Notes under the pieces: generated by a model
Seen by the model: only the letters and a program-made list of their open reading frames with translations
What the model was told of the DNA's origin: nothing
Databases searched by the model: none
Assembly (NCBI RefSeq): GCF_027706745.1
Contig: NZ_JAQFWP010000005.1
Span: 62,001 to 126,000, forward strand
Direction: 5' to 3'
Length of the DNA: 64,000 bases
DNA from: Nocardiopsis suaedae
GTDB lineage: Bacteria > Actinomycetota > Actinomycetes > Streptosporangiales > Streptosporangiaceae
Shown: one piece after another, positions 8,160 to 17,351 of the stretch
Position numbering within the stretch: position 1 is the first letter of the stretch
Layout of the letters: every line of letters begins with the position of its first letter
Made by a program: the position numbers and the translations under genes

Positions 8160-8385
8160 TGGCCCGGGGCCGCGTTGAACGCCTGATAGGACCCCCTGTG
8201 ACCGGGCATTCCGGGCACATCGGATGCGGCGGGGAGGAGGACGGCGGTCCCGCGCGGCGGATTCGACACGCGATCCGCCTCAAAGCGTCGATTTCGCCAC
8301 GCGGAATGGGCCCGGAGGGCCCGAGGCGCCCGGAGGGGGCACGCCGGAACCGTTTTTGGGCCCCCTGTTTCCCACGGGACTCAGA

Positions 8386-8404
8386 TGAGGCTAGGCTTAC
8401 CTTC
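8386..8404 (+). promoter_or_regulatory. Iron box (IdeR/DmdR-like) upstream of the ferric reductase gene
   Basis: TGAGGCTAGGCTTACCTTC matches the actinobacterial iron-box consensus TTAGGTTAGGCTAACCTAA at 14 of 19 positions, including the central TAGGCT. It lies 86 bases before the FhuF-type gene, so iron-replete repression is expected. Confidence 0.65.
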
Positions 8405-8490
8405 GATCAGATCGCCCGCGGTGTCCCGGGCATCCCTGTTCCGCCGTGTTCCGGTCCTCTCCGTGGCGGTGCCGTGTCCAAGGGGGATCC

Positions 8491-9345
8491 ATGAAGAGCT
8501 GCCACCCGCTCGCCGGGGTCGTGCGCTGGGTCAACGAGCGCACCCTCTACTTCCGCGTGCGGCTGGTCGCTCCCGGGGCCTCTGGGCCGGACGGCGAGGG
8601 GTGGATCCGCGCCGACCGGCTGCCCGAGCGGGTGCCCGACCTCATCGACCTGCTCATGCGGCGCTCCTGCGAGGGCCACCGCACCGCCGCGGCCTCCTTC
8701 CTGGCCACCGACGCCGGACGGCAGGTGCTCTGCTTCGCCTCCGCCTCCGCCTACCTCACCGGGCGCGCCCCCGAGCTCGCCGCAGAGCGGCTGTGGGTGC
8801 GGCCCGATGAGAACGGGCGCATCGTCGAGGCCGCGGTCCGGCAGGGCACCGTCGGCGTCCTGCCCGGCGACCCGATGGGGCGCCGCCCCGGCGTCGTCGA
8901 ACTCCCCGGCGACCGCGCGCTGGACGAATGGGTCATGGCCGGGGCCGCCTCGGTCCTCGACCCGGTCGTGGACGCCGTCCGCGCCGCCACCCGCTTCGGC
9001 GCGCGGGCCCAGTGGGGCGTGATCGCCGACGCCCCGCACTCGGCGCTGCTCGCGGCGGCCGAGGAGGTCGGCGCCGACCAGGCCGCCGCCTGGGACCGGG
9101 CGGCGCGCATGGTGCGCCTGCTCAACCGGGACCGGGACCGGGTGGCGCCCCGGCAGCGGCCGTTCACCGTCGCCCTGGCCGGGCGCCCCGCCCACCGCCC
9201 CGAGCGGACGTTCCTGGTCAAGGGCGGCTGCTGCTTCTACTACCGGTTCGGCGACACCTACTGCGGCGGGTGCCCCCTGCGGAGCGACGAGGCCCGGGAG
9301 GACCTGCTCCGCGACCGCCACGAACCGGCCCCCGCCCAGGCCTGA
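8491..9345 (+). CDS. FhuF-like [2Fe-2S] ferric siderophore reductase
   Basis: A 284-residue protein whose C terminus has the FhuF-type iron-sulfur pattern C-C-x10-C-x2-C (GGCCFYYR ... YCGGCPL), ligating a [2Fe-2S] cluster. FhuF-type proteins reduce ferric iron from imported siderophores in the cytoplasm. The upstream iron box fits this role. The N-terminal two thirds (IucA/FhuF-like fold) contain no other cofactor motif. The ATG follows AAGGGGGATCC. No siderophore transporter is adjacent. Confidence 0.8.
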   Translation: MKSCHPLAGVVRWVNERTLYFRVRLVAPGASGPDGEGWIRADRLPERVPDLIDLLMRRSCEGHRTAAASFLATDAGRQVLCFASASAYLTGRAPELAAERLWVRPDENGRIVEAAVRQGTVGVLPGDPMGRRPGVVELPGDRALDEWVMAGAASVLDPVVDAVRAATRFGARAQWGVIADAPHSALLAAAEEVGADQAAAWDRAARMVRLLNRDRDRVAPRQRPFTVALAGRPAHRPERTFLVKGGCCFYYRFGDTYCGGCPLRSDEAREDLLRDRHEPAPAQA

Positions 9346-9403
9346 GCCCTCCGGGGCACTGGGCCCAGACGGCGGCGCGTGGCCCGGATGCCCGCATGGC
9401 CCG

Positions 9404-10054
9404 ATGAGCGATGCGCCGTCCCCGGCCGCCGAGCCGCCGTTCGACGTCGACGCCTTCCTCGCCCATCCGCTCACCGCGCGCCTGGCCACCCGGGGGCCGA
9501 CGGTGCGGCCCGTCTGGTACCTGTGGGAGGACGGCGCCTTCTGGACCATCACGGGCCCCCGGGCCCGCATGCCCGGCCTGCTGCGGAAGGACCTGGCGGT
9601 CGCGCTGGTGGTGGACTCCTGCGACCTGCGGACCGGCGAGGTGCTGCAGGTGACCGCACGGGGGCGGGCCGAACTGCTCCCCTTCGACGCCGGGCGGGGC
9701 GCGCGCAGGCTCGCGCGCTGCCTCGGGCCCGACACCGAACGGTGGGACGCGCGCTTCCGCGACCACCTGCACGGCGACCCGGACGAGCTCGGGACCCTGT
9801 GGGCGCGGATCCGGCCGGACCGGTCGGCCGCCAAGGACCTCGGGTTCGAGGCGGGGGGAGCGGCACCGTCCCGGAAGGCCATGATCTCCCCAATTCCGGG
9901 TGAAGTGCCCCCGAAACGTCACCCGCCGGAGCTAGCGTCGCCCCATGAGCGAGAACAGGAAAGTCTTCATCAACCTGCCCGTCGCCGACCTCGACCGGGC
10001 CAAGACCTTCTACACCGACCTCGGCTTCTCGATCAACCCGCAGTTCAGCGATGA
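9404..10054 (+). CDS. Pyridoxamine 5'-phosphate oxidase family protein with run-on C terminus
   Basis: Residues 1-150 look like a PPOX-type split-barrel flavin or F420-binding protein: FDVDAFLAHPLTARLATRG, VRPVWYLWEDGAFWTITGPR, then ALVVDSCDLRTGEVLQVTARGRAEL. The usual end would be near residue 155 (AAKDLGF). The frame has no stop there and runs on, Pro/Arg-rich, through the first 110 bases of the VOC gene in another frame, giving 216 residues. A lost stop or recent frameshift is likely. No clear ribosome site is seen. Confidence 0.6.
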   Translation: MSDAPSPAAEPPFDVDAFLAHPLTARLATRGPTVRPVWYLWEDGAFWTITGPRARMPGLLRKDLAVALVVDSCDLRTGEVLQVTARGRAELLPFDAGRGARRLARCLGPDTERWDARFRDHLHGDPDELGTLWARIRPDRSAAKDLGFEAGGAAPSRKAMISPIPGEVPPKRHPPELASPHEREQESLHQPARRRPRPGQDLLHRPRLLDQPAVQR

Positions 10055-10352
10055 GAACGCGGCGTGCGTGGTGGTCAGCGACGAGATCTACGTGATGATC
10101 CTGCTTCCGGAGTTCTTCGGGCAGTTCACCGACCAGCCCGTGACCGACACGGCCACGAGCCGCGAGGTGATCGTCGCCCTGTCCGCCGACAGCTCCATGG
10201 AGGTCGACGCGCTCACCGAGCGCGCCCAGGCCGCCGGGGGCACGGTCACCCGGGAGCCCACCGCGGACGGGCCCATGTACGGCAGCGCCTTCCTCGACCC
10301 CGACGGCCACCTGTGGGAGCTGATGTACATGGACATGAGCCAGATGGGCTGA
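9945..10352 (+). CDS. VOC family protein (glyoxalase/bleomycin-resistance superfamily)
   Basis: A 135-residue single-domain VOC protein with two beta-alpha-beta-beta-beta halves: KVFINLPVADLDRAKTFYTDLGF at the start and FLDPDGHLWELMYMDMSQM at the end. The late DPDGHLWE segment carries a typical metal-site Glu. Such proteins include PhnB/YaeR-like members of unknown substrate. A TAGCGT -10-like hexamer ends 8 bases before the ATG, so the transcript may have a very short leader. It overlaps the run-on end of the PPOX gene. Confidence 0.8.
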   Translation: MSENRKVFINLPVADLDRAKTFYTDLGFSINPQFSDENAACVVVSDEIYVMILLPEFFGQFTDQPVTDTATSREVIVALSADSSMEVDALTERAQAAGGTVTREPTADGPMYGSAFLDPDGHLWELMYMDMSQMG

Positions 10353-10381
10353 CCGCCCCGCGGCCCGCGTCCACGGCCCCG

Positions 10382-11584
10382 TCACCGGCGGTGGGCGCCG
10401 CCGGTCCGCCACCGGGGGACCTCCAGGCGGGTGGCGGCCCGCAGCGCCCATTCGACGGGGCCGTAGGCGTGGCCGGACATCCACCACGCGGAGGCGCCGA
10501 GCTGGAGCAGGAAGATCCCGACGGCGACCAGCAGCACCAAGGCGGGGGAGACCTGGCCGATCAGCCCGAGTCCGGCACCGGTGAACAGCAGCACGCACAC
10601 CAGCGACTGGGCGAGGTAGTTGGTCAGCGCCATCCGTCCGGCGGGCGCCAGCGCGGCGGCGGTCCGGGCACCGGGGCCGGTCCGGAAGAAGCGGAGCAGG
10701 GTGGCGGCGTAGGCGGCCGTGAGGAACGGTGCGGTGACGACGGCCGCGGCCACCCCGGCGGGGTCCGCGGTGCCGCCCAGCGCGGCGAGGACCAGGGACC
10801 CGGCCAGCCCGACGGGATAGCCGACCCACTGCGTCAGGCGCAGCGCCCGGTCGTGCGCGGCCGGGTCCGCGAGGAGCCGGCGCTCGCCCGCGGCCAGGCC
10901 GGCGAGGAACGCGGCGAAGGCCGCCGGCCCCTGCATGCCCACCAGCGCCACGGCCATGTGCGGCAGCGAGCGCACGTGCTCGGCGACGACGTCGAGTGGG
11001 CCGCCCGCCAGCGCCGCGGTCGTCCGCTCCCCGGCGGCCAGCGCCGCGCCGGTGTCCACCTCGGCCGCCCCGGTGGCGGCCATCGCCAGGAACTGGAGCG
11101 CCATGAGAGCGGTGATCACCCCGGCGGTGATGAGCGCGGTGCGCGGGCGGATCCGGTGCACGGCCAGCAGGAGCAGGCCGAGCAGGGCGTAGGTGGTGAG
11201 GATGTCGCCCTGGAAGAGCAGGACGGCGTGCAGGGCGCCGATGGCCAGCAGTGCGGCCAGCCGCCGCAGGAAGCGCGGCCGGAAGTCGACCCCCGTCCGG
11301 CGGGCGGAGTCGATCTGCAGGGTGAGGCTGTAGCCGAACAGGAACGAGAAGAGCAGGGAGAACTTCATCTCGAAGAACACCGTCACGGCCCGGTGCGCGG
11401 CCGTGTCCGCCACGGAGGCGAAGGCGGGGTCGTGGACCTGGTGGAAGGTGTATCCCGAGGCGAAGTACCCGATGTTGACGACGAGGATCCCGAAGAGCGC
11501 GAAGGAGCGCAGGGCGTCGATGTCGAGGATGCGCCGGGGTGTGGCCGATGGGCGCGACGGCGCCGCCGATACCGCTGTGGACAT
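10382..11584 (-). CDS. DUF418 domain-containing membrane protein (YeiB-like)
   Basis: A 400-residue polytopic protein of the DUF418/YeiB family. The N-terminal hallmark RILDIDALRSFALFGILVVN is followed by about ten hydrophobic helices; the DUF418 part (GRMALTNYLAQSLVCVLLF, then GPVEWALR near the end) closes the protein. Members are acyltransferase-3-like membrane proteins of unknown function. The start MSTAVSAAP at 11584 is preferred: an upstream in-frame extension of 60 residues lacks family similarity and crosses the promoter-like region. Confidence 0.8.
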   Translation of the reverse strand: MSTAVSAAPSRPSATPRRILDIDALRSFALFGILVVNIGYFASGYTFHQVHDPAFASVADTAAHRAVTVFFEMKFSLLFSFLFGYSLTLQIDSARRTGVDFRPRFLRRLAALLAIGALHAVLLFQGDILTTYALLGLLLLAVHRIRPRTALITAGVITALMALQFLAMAATGAAEVDTGAALAAGERTTAALAGGPLDVVAEHVRSLPHMAVALVGMQGPAAFAAFLAGLAAGERRLLADPAAHDRALRLTQWVGYPVGLAGSLVLAALGGTADPAGVAAAVVTAPFLTAAYAATLLRFFRTGPGARTAAALAPAGRMALTNYLAQSLVCVLLFTGAGLGLIGQVSPALVLLVAVGIFLLQLGASAWWMSGHAYGPVEWALRAATRLEVPRWRTGGAHRR

Positions 11585-11619
11585 GGCGACGACGGTACGG
11601 GCGCGGTTGGACGTACGTA

Positions 11620-11644
11620 CATGAACCGGGGTCCCGAGTTCATG
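11620..11644. promoter_or_regulatory. Inverted repeat upstream of the DUF418 gene
   Basis: CATGAAC (11620-11626) and GTTCATG (11638-11644) are perfect inverses 11 bases apart, beside a GTACGTAC run at 11612-11619. They lie 36-60 bases upstream of the DUF418 start, where an operator would be expected. Confidence 0.35.
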
Positions 11645-11678
11645 GGGGAGGTGGCACCACCGGGAGGTAGTGCGTGCT

Positions 11679-12122
11679 TTACGGTGCGTCCAAGTCGTCG
11701 GGGAACAAGCGGAAGGCCTTATGCGGTGACAGGGGAACGACTGCGCGGAAGTCCCGGTGATCAAGGGTCAGGATGGCGTCTGTGCGGTACTCAGCCGCCA
11801 AGGCCACGTTGACCGCATCGGCGAGGTCGAGATCGAGACTGCGGTAGCGCCTTTGTACGGCCTGAGCGGTCCCAAGGAGGCCGAGGTGGATGTCGGGGAT
11901 GTGGTAGCGCAGCTTGCGGGTTTGGGTCGTGATCATGGCCATGATCTCGGTGCGAGCGGAACTGCCGAAGCGGGCCCTCGCCATGTGGTCGACTTCGGCG
12001 AGGACCAGGGGAGACACGAGGACGAGGCCCGCTTCGTCCAATACGGTCTGGCAGCCGCTGGCGTCGGTGGACCTGCGGTCGAAGGCGGAGATGATTCCTG
12101 AGGTGTCGCCGATGACGATCAC
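11679..12122 (-). CDS. vapC: PIN domain ribonuclease, VapC-like toxin
   Basis: A 147-residue PIN domain. The acidic metal-binding residues are visible: the first Asp in [13 protein letters not shown], Glu in VLAEVDHMARA, and the later Asp pair in SLDLDLADAVNVALA and ILTLDHRDFRAV. VapC-type toxins cleave tRNA or rRNA. The GTG start overlaps the antitoxin stop in a GTGA, the coupled arrangement expected for a toxin-antitoxin pair. The base composition is somewhat lower in GC than its neighbours. Confidence 0.8.
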   Translation of the reverse strand: MIVIGDTSGIISAFDRRSTDASGCQTVLDEAGLVLVSPLVLAEVDHMARARFGSSARTEIMAMITTQTRKLRYHIPDIHLGLLGTAQAVQRRYRSLDLDLADAVNVALAAEYRTDAILTLDHRDFRAVVPLSPHKAFRLFPDDLDAP

Positions 12123-12358
12123 GTATCGTCGGCGCCTTCGACGACCGCGGCCCTCACATCTTCCTTGGACGCCGGTTCGCCATCGCCGTCGAACATGGGC
12201 CAGTCGATCGGTTCGTCCCACACACGGTTCGCCAGAGCGGCCAGATGGATGGCTTCCCGGATGATCTCCGCTTCCGGGATGCCGCGGCGCCGAGCGGCCG
12301 CCTTGATCTGGGCGAGGTCTTCCGGGTCCGCATAGACGTTCGTTCTCTTCATGGACAT
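12119..12358 (-). CDS. vapB: Ribbon-helix-helix antitoxin, VapB-like
   Basis: A 79-residue protein starting [22 protein letters not shown], a ribbon-helix-helix strand and helix, followed by [18 protein letters not shown] (second helix) and an acidic C-terminal tail that would wrap the toxin. It should neutralise the PIN toxin and repress the operon. Alternative in-frame starts lie at 12352 and 12376. None has a good ribosome site, so a leaderless or nearly leaderless transcript is possible. Confidence 0.7.
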   Translation of the reverse strand: MSMKRTNVYADPEDLAQIKAAARRRGIPEAEIIREAIHLAALANRVWDEPIDWPMFDGDGEPASKEDVRAAVVEGADDT

Positions 12359-12407
12359 GTACCAACGCTTGTCCATGTGTTGTCGCAAGAGTAGGGAATC
12401 GCCTGAG

Positions 12408-13820
12408 TCAGCACTCGATGACGTTCACCGCCAGGCCGCCCCGGCTGGTCTCCTTGTACTTGTCCATCATGTCCCTGCCGGTGTCCCTCATGGTGCGGAT
12501 CACTTTGTCCAGGGACACGAAGTGGCTGCCGTCGCCCCGCATCGCCATGCGGGTGGCGGTCACCGCCTTCACCGACGCCACCGCGTTGCGCTCGATGCAC
12601 GGGACCTGTACCAGCCCCCCGATCGGGTCGCAGGTCAGCCCCAGGTTGTGCTCCATCGCGATCTCCGCCGCGTTCTCCACCTGGGACGGGGTCGCCCCCA
12701 GCGCCTCCGCCAGGCCGCCGGCCGCCATCGACGACGCCGAGCCGACCTCGCCCTGGCAGCCGACCTCCGCCCCCGAGATCGAGGCGTTCTCCTTGAACAG
12801 GATGCCGATCGCCCCCGCCGCCAGCAGGAAGCGGACCACGCCCTCCTCGCTCGCGCCCCGGTGGAAGTGGGTGTAGTAGTGCAGCACCGCCGGGACGATC
12901 CCGGCCGCGCCGTTGGTCGGGGCGGTCACCACCCGCCCGCCGGCCGCGTTCTCCTCGTTCACCGCCAGCGCGTACAGCGTGATCCAGTCGCTGCCGTGCA
13001 GCGGGTCCGAGGTGTCCGCCTCGTCCGGCGGAAGCAGCCCCGAGCCGTCGCAGCGCCCGCCGAGCTGCCGGTACAGCCGGTGCGCCCGGCGCGGCACCCG
13101 CAGCCCGCCCGGGAGCGTCCCCTCGGTGGTCACCCCCCGACGCACGCAGGCCCGCATCACCCGCCAGATCTCCAGCAGCTCCGCCCGCACCCGCTCGGCG
13201 GTGCGGCCGAACGCGCGCTCGTTGGCCAGCATGACCGCGCTGATCGACATGCCGGTCTCCCGGCACACGTCCAGCAGCTCCTGCGCGGTGGCGAAGGGGT
13301 GCGGCACCGGGGTGGTGTCCGGGATGATCCGGTCCGCCCCCGAGGCCTCCTCGTCCACCACGAAGCCGCCGCCCACCGAGTAGAACACCTTGGAGCGCAG
13401 CTCGCCCCCGTCGGCGTCGAAGGCGGTGAACCGCATCCCGTTCGGGTGCTCCGGCAGCGTCTCCTTGCGGAGGAACTCCACGTCGCGCGCCGGGTCGAAG
13501 GCGATCTCCGGCCCGGTGCCGCCCAGCCGCAGCCGCCCGCCCGTGCGCACCGCCTCCAGCAGGTCCGGAACCGCGTCCGGGTCGACCCCCTCCGGGGTCT
13601 CGCCGAGCAGCCCCAGCACCACCGCGGTGTCGCTGCCGTGCCCCTTGCCGGTGAGCGCCAGCGACCCGTACAGGTCGCAGCGCAGGGCCGCGGTACGCTC
13701 CGCCGCGCCCTCGGCGGCCAGGCCGTCGACGAAGGTCGCGGCCGCCTTCATCGGGCCCACGGTGTGCGAACTGGACGGTCCGATACCGGTCTTGAACAGG
13801 TCGAAGACGCTGATGGCCAT
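12408..13820 (-). CDS. sdaA: L-serine ammonia-lyase, iron-sulfur type
   Basis: A 470-residue single-chain L-serine deaminase converting serine to pyruvate and ammonia with a [4Fe-4S] cluster. The beta part begins [23 protein letters not shown]. The alpha part has [34 protein letters not shown], and [20 protein letters not shown], supplying the cluster cysteines. GAGGAGGG precedes the ATG. It is the last gene on the strand after gcvT-gcvH-glyA, 176 bases below glyA and behind a hairpin, so it may have partial read-through or its own promoter. Confidence 0.95.
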   Translation of the reverse strand: MAISVFDLFKTGIGPSSSHTVGPMKAAATFVDGLAAEGAAERTAALRCDLYGSLALTGKGHGSDTAVVLGLLGETPEGVDPDAVPDLLEAVRTGGRLRLGGTGPEIAFDPARDVEFLRKETLPEHPNGMRFTAFDADGGELRSKVFYSVGGGFVVDEEASGADRIIPDTTPVPHPFATAQELLDVCRETGMSISAVMLANERAFGRTAERVRAELLEIWRVMRACVRRGVTTEGTLPGGLRVPRRAHRLYRQLGGRCDGSGLLPPDEADTSDPLHGSDWITLYALAVNEENAAGGRVVTAPTNGAAGIVPAVLHYYTHFHRGASEEGVVRFLLAAGAIGILFKENASISGAEVGCQGEVGSASSMAAGGLAEALGATPSQVENAAEIAMEHNLGLTCDPIGGLVQVPCIERNAVASVKAVTATRMAMRGDGSHFVSLDKVIRTMRDTGRDMMDKYKETSRGGLAVNVIEC

Positions 13821-13968
13821 CTGTCCTGCCCTCCTCGTCGAGCACAGGGGGTGCGGATCAGGGAACGGGGTGCGTATACGGGAACGGCCCCCGGATACGA
13901 AAATAGCCGGGTCGCGCGCGGCTTCGCTCGATGTGTCGGGGCCGCGCCCGGCCCGGCTGCTTCCGAAG

Positions 13969-13992
13969 GGTCCCGGCCGCGTGGCCGGGACC
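13969..13992 (-). terminator. Hairpin after glyA
   Basis: Perfect 10-bp stem (13969-13978 with 13983-13992) and a 4-base loop, 5 bases past the glyA stop. It could terminate or attenuate transcription into sdaA. Confidence 0.5.
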
Positions 13993-13996
13993 GGTC

Positions 13997-15265
<1,269 letters not shown>

Positions 15266-15269
15266 GGAA

Positions 15270-15650
15270 TCAGCCTTCGCCTTCGGTCAGCTGGGTGTAC
15301 TTCTCCGGGGAGAGAAGGTCCTTCGGCTCCTCGGACAGCTCGACCTTGAACAGCCAGCCCTGCCCGTAGGGGTCCGTGCCGATGATCTCAGGGTCCTCCA
15401 CGGCGGCCGCGTTCACGTCGACGACCTCGCCGTTGACCGGAGCGTAGATGTCGCTCACGGACTTGGTGGACTCCACCTCGCCGCAGGTGTCCCCGGCGGC
15501 CACGGTGGCGCCCGTCTCCGGCGGCTCGACGAAGACGATCTCACCGAGCGCCTCGGCGGCGTACTTGGTGATGCCGATCGTCGCCACGCCGTCGCTGATG
15601 GAGACCCACTCGTGTTCTTCGGTGTAGCTCAGCTCCGCGGGAACGCTCAA
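15270..15650 (-). CDS. gcvH: Glycine cleavage system H protein
   Basis: A 126-residue lipoyl carrier that shuttles the aminomethyl group between the P and T proteins. [13 protein letters not shown] opens the domain, and the lipoyl lysine is K63 in [20 protein letters not shown] prefer the TTG at 15650: GGAGAG lies 5 bases upstream and the product has the usual length and N terminus. An ATG at 15671 in the same frame would add seven residues but has no ribosome site. The gene lies between gcvT and glyA. Confidence 0.93.
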   Translation of the reverse strand: MSVPAELSYTEEHEWVSISDGVATIGITKYAAEALGEIVFVEPPETGATVAAGDTCGEVESTKSVSDIYAPVNGEVVDVNAAAVEDPEIIGTDPYGQGWLFKVELSEEPKDLLSPEKYTQLTEGEG

Positions 15651-15829
15651 TTTCTCTCCAGGAGGATTCATCAGTGGTGTCCGGTTACCGGGTCCGGCCG
15701 CCGCGTGCGGCCGAGGGACCGCGGGCGCTTCGTGCGGATCGCACCCACCCGGTGGCAATTCTGCCCGGTGGGCCGCCTGCCCGCACACACGGCTCGCGAC
15801 CTGGGGCGGCGCGGGGGCGCCGCCGGAAC

Positions 15830-16963
15830 TCAGCGTTCCCGCTTGTAGAACGGGAGCTCGACGACGTCCACGGGCTCGGTGCGGCCGCGCACGTCCACGG
15901 CGAACTCCCCGGTGGAGGTGTCCAGGCCGGCGTCGACGTAGGCCATGGCGATGGGGGTGCCCAGGGTGGGGGAGGGGGCCCCGCTGGTGAGCGTGCCGAC
16001 CTGCTCGCCGTCGCGCAGCAGCGGCATGTCCTTGCGGATGGGGCGGCGCCCGCGCGCGGACAGCCCGATCAGGCGGCGCCCGCCGCTGCTGTCGGCGCTG
16101 CGCCCGGCGGCGCGCTCCAGCGCCGCGCGGCCGACGAAGTCGCCCTTGTCGAACTTGACGACCCGGCCCAGGCCGGCGTCGAAGGGGGTGAGACCGCGGG
16201 TGAGCTCCTGGCCGTACAGCGGCATCCCGGCCTCCAGGCGCAGGGTGTCGCGGGCCGACAGCCCGGCGGGGGCCAGGCCGTGCGGCTCCCCGGCCTTGAG
16301 CAGGGCCTCCCATACCGCGGGGGCGGCGGAGGCGGGCTCGATGAACAGCTCGAAGCCGTCCTCGCCGGTGTAGCCGGTGCGGGCGAGCAGCACGGGCTGC
16401 CCGGCGACGGTGTGGCGGTACCCGGCGTAGTACTTGATCTCCGACAGGTCGGCGTCGGTGAGCGGGGCCAGGATGTCCACGGCGGCCGGACCCTGGAGCG
16501 CGATGAGCGCGGTGTCGGCGGAGCGGTCCTCCACCCGGGCGTCGAAGCCCTGGGCCCGCTCCTGGAGGGCGGCCAGCACGGTCCCGGCGTTGGCCGCGTT
16601 GGGCACGACCAGGTAGTCGTCGTCGGCGAGGCGGTAGACGATCAGGTCGTCGAGGACGCCGCCGTCCTCGTCGGTGATCATCGTGTACCGGGCGCGGCCC
16701 ACGGTGACCTTGGACAGGAACCCGACCATCGCGTAGTCCAGGACGTCGGCGGCCTGCGGCCCGGTGACGCGGACCTCGCCCATGTGGGAGAGGTCGAACA
16801 GGCCCGCCTTCTCCCGGACGGCCGTGTGCTCGGCCTTCTCACCGGAGTAGCGCAGGGGCATGAGCCAGCCCGCGAAGTCGACCAGGGTGGCGCCCAGCGC
16901 CTCGTGCGCGGAGCGGAGGGCGGTTTCGCGGAGGTTCGCGGACGCGCCGCCGTCGGATGTCAT
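15830..16963 (-). CDS. gcvT: Glycine cleavage system T protein (aminomethyltransferase)
   Basis: A 377-residue folate-dependent enzyme releasing methylene-THF and ammonia from the aminomethylated H protein. Motifs: FAGWLMPLRY, GLFDLSHMGEVRVTGP, ALQGPAA, LLARTGYTGEDGFELFI and GLTPFDAGLGRVVKFDKGDFVG. GGGAG lies close before the ATG at 16963. It is the first gene of the riboswitch-controlled unit. gcvP and the lipoamide dehydrogenase are not in this window. A 179-bp gap with no gene separates it from gcvH. Confidence 0.95.
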   Translation of the reverse strand: MTSDGGASANLRETALRSAHEALGATLVDFAGWLMPLRYSGEKAEHTAVREKAGLFDLSHMGEVRVTGPQAADVLDYAMVGFLSKVTVGRARYTMITDEDGGVLDDLIVYRLADDDYLVVPNAANAGTVLAALQERAQGFDARVEDRSADTALIALQGPAAVDILAPLTDADLSEIKYYAGYRHTVAGQPVLLARTGYTGEDGFELFIEPASAAPAVWEALLKAGEPHGLAPAGLSARDTLRLEAGMPLYGQELTRGLTPFDAGLGRVVKFDKGDFVGRAALERAAGRSADSSGGRRLIGLSARGRRPIRKDMPLLRDGEQVGTLTSGAPSPTLGTPIAMAYVDAGLDTSTGEFAVDVRGRTEPVDVVELPFYKRER

Positions 16964-17011
16964 GGTCACTCCCGAGAGGATGGTCGTCGTCGTGCAGCCA
17001 AAGGCGTGGCC

Positions 17012-17205
17012 ATCCTCCCCCTCTGTCATCGGTGCCTGAGAGCTTCACCGCGCGCACGGCGCGGCTTGCACCTTCGGCGAGGGGCGGCGGTGCCCCTGCT
17101 TTCCAGAGTGGTCTCGCCCGTTCGGTCCGCAGCGCCTGAGAGGTTCTCTGGGGAGGGTTTGCTCCTTCGGCGGCCCGCGCCGGCTGCGCGGACACTCTCC
17201 CGTAC
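17012..17205 (-). ncRNA. Tandem glycine riboswitch (two aptamers)
   Basis: Read on the minus strand from about 17200, two glycine aptamers follow each other. The first has GGAGAGTGTC, GCCGAAGGAGCAAACC and AGAGAACCTCTCAGGC. The second has GGGCGAGACCACTCTGG, GCCGAAGGTGCAAGCC and GAAGCTCTCAGGCACCGATG, ending in AGAGGGGGAG. These are the conserved cores of the gcvT motif. The RNA ends about 50 bases before gcvT, so glycine binding should switch on gcvT and the genes behind it. Confidence 0.93.
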
Positions 17206-17251
17206 GGGTTCATCGACCGGCTTCAGAGTAGCAGCGCGCCTCCGGCGGGGA

Positions 17252-17279
17252 CAGGGGCGGCCCCTCGGAGCCGCCCCTG
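17252..17279 (-). terminator. Hairpin after the amidohydrolase gene
   Basis: Perfect 10-bp stem CAGGGGCGGC/GCCGCCCCTG (17252-17261 with 17270-17279), 8-base loop. It insulates the amidohydrolase gene from the riboswitch promoter. Confidence 0.5.
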
Positions 17280-17351
17280 GGCAGCGCCGTGACCTGGGCC
17301 GTGGCGGGGCGGTGGACGGGCGCGCCGCACGGGGGCACGGAAGGGGGTGCC

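Larger units (their letters stand above)
7739..8490. other. 752-bp intergenic region with dyad cluster and iron box
   Basis: No credible gene: the open frames here are Arg/Gly/Ala/Cys-rich and have no ribosome site. The region holds a symmetric dyad cluster at 8103-8159, a 7-bp hairpin at 8256-8279 (GGCGGAT/ATCCGCC) and an iron box at 8386-8404 before the FhuF-like gene. Confidence 0.6.
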
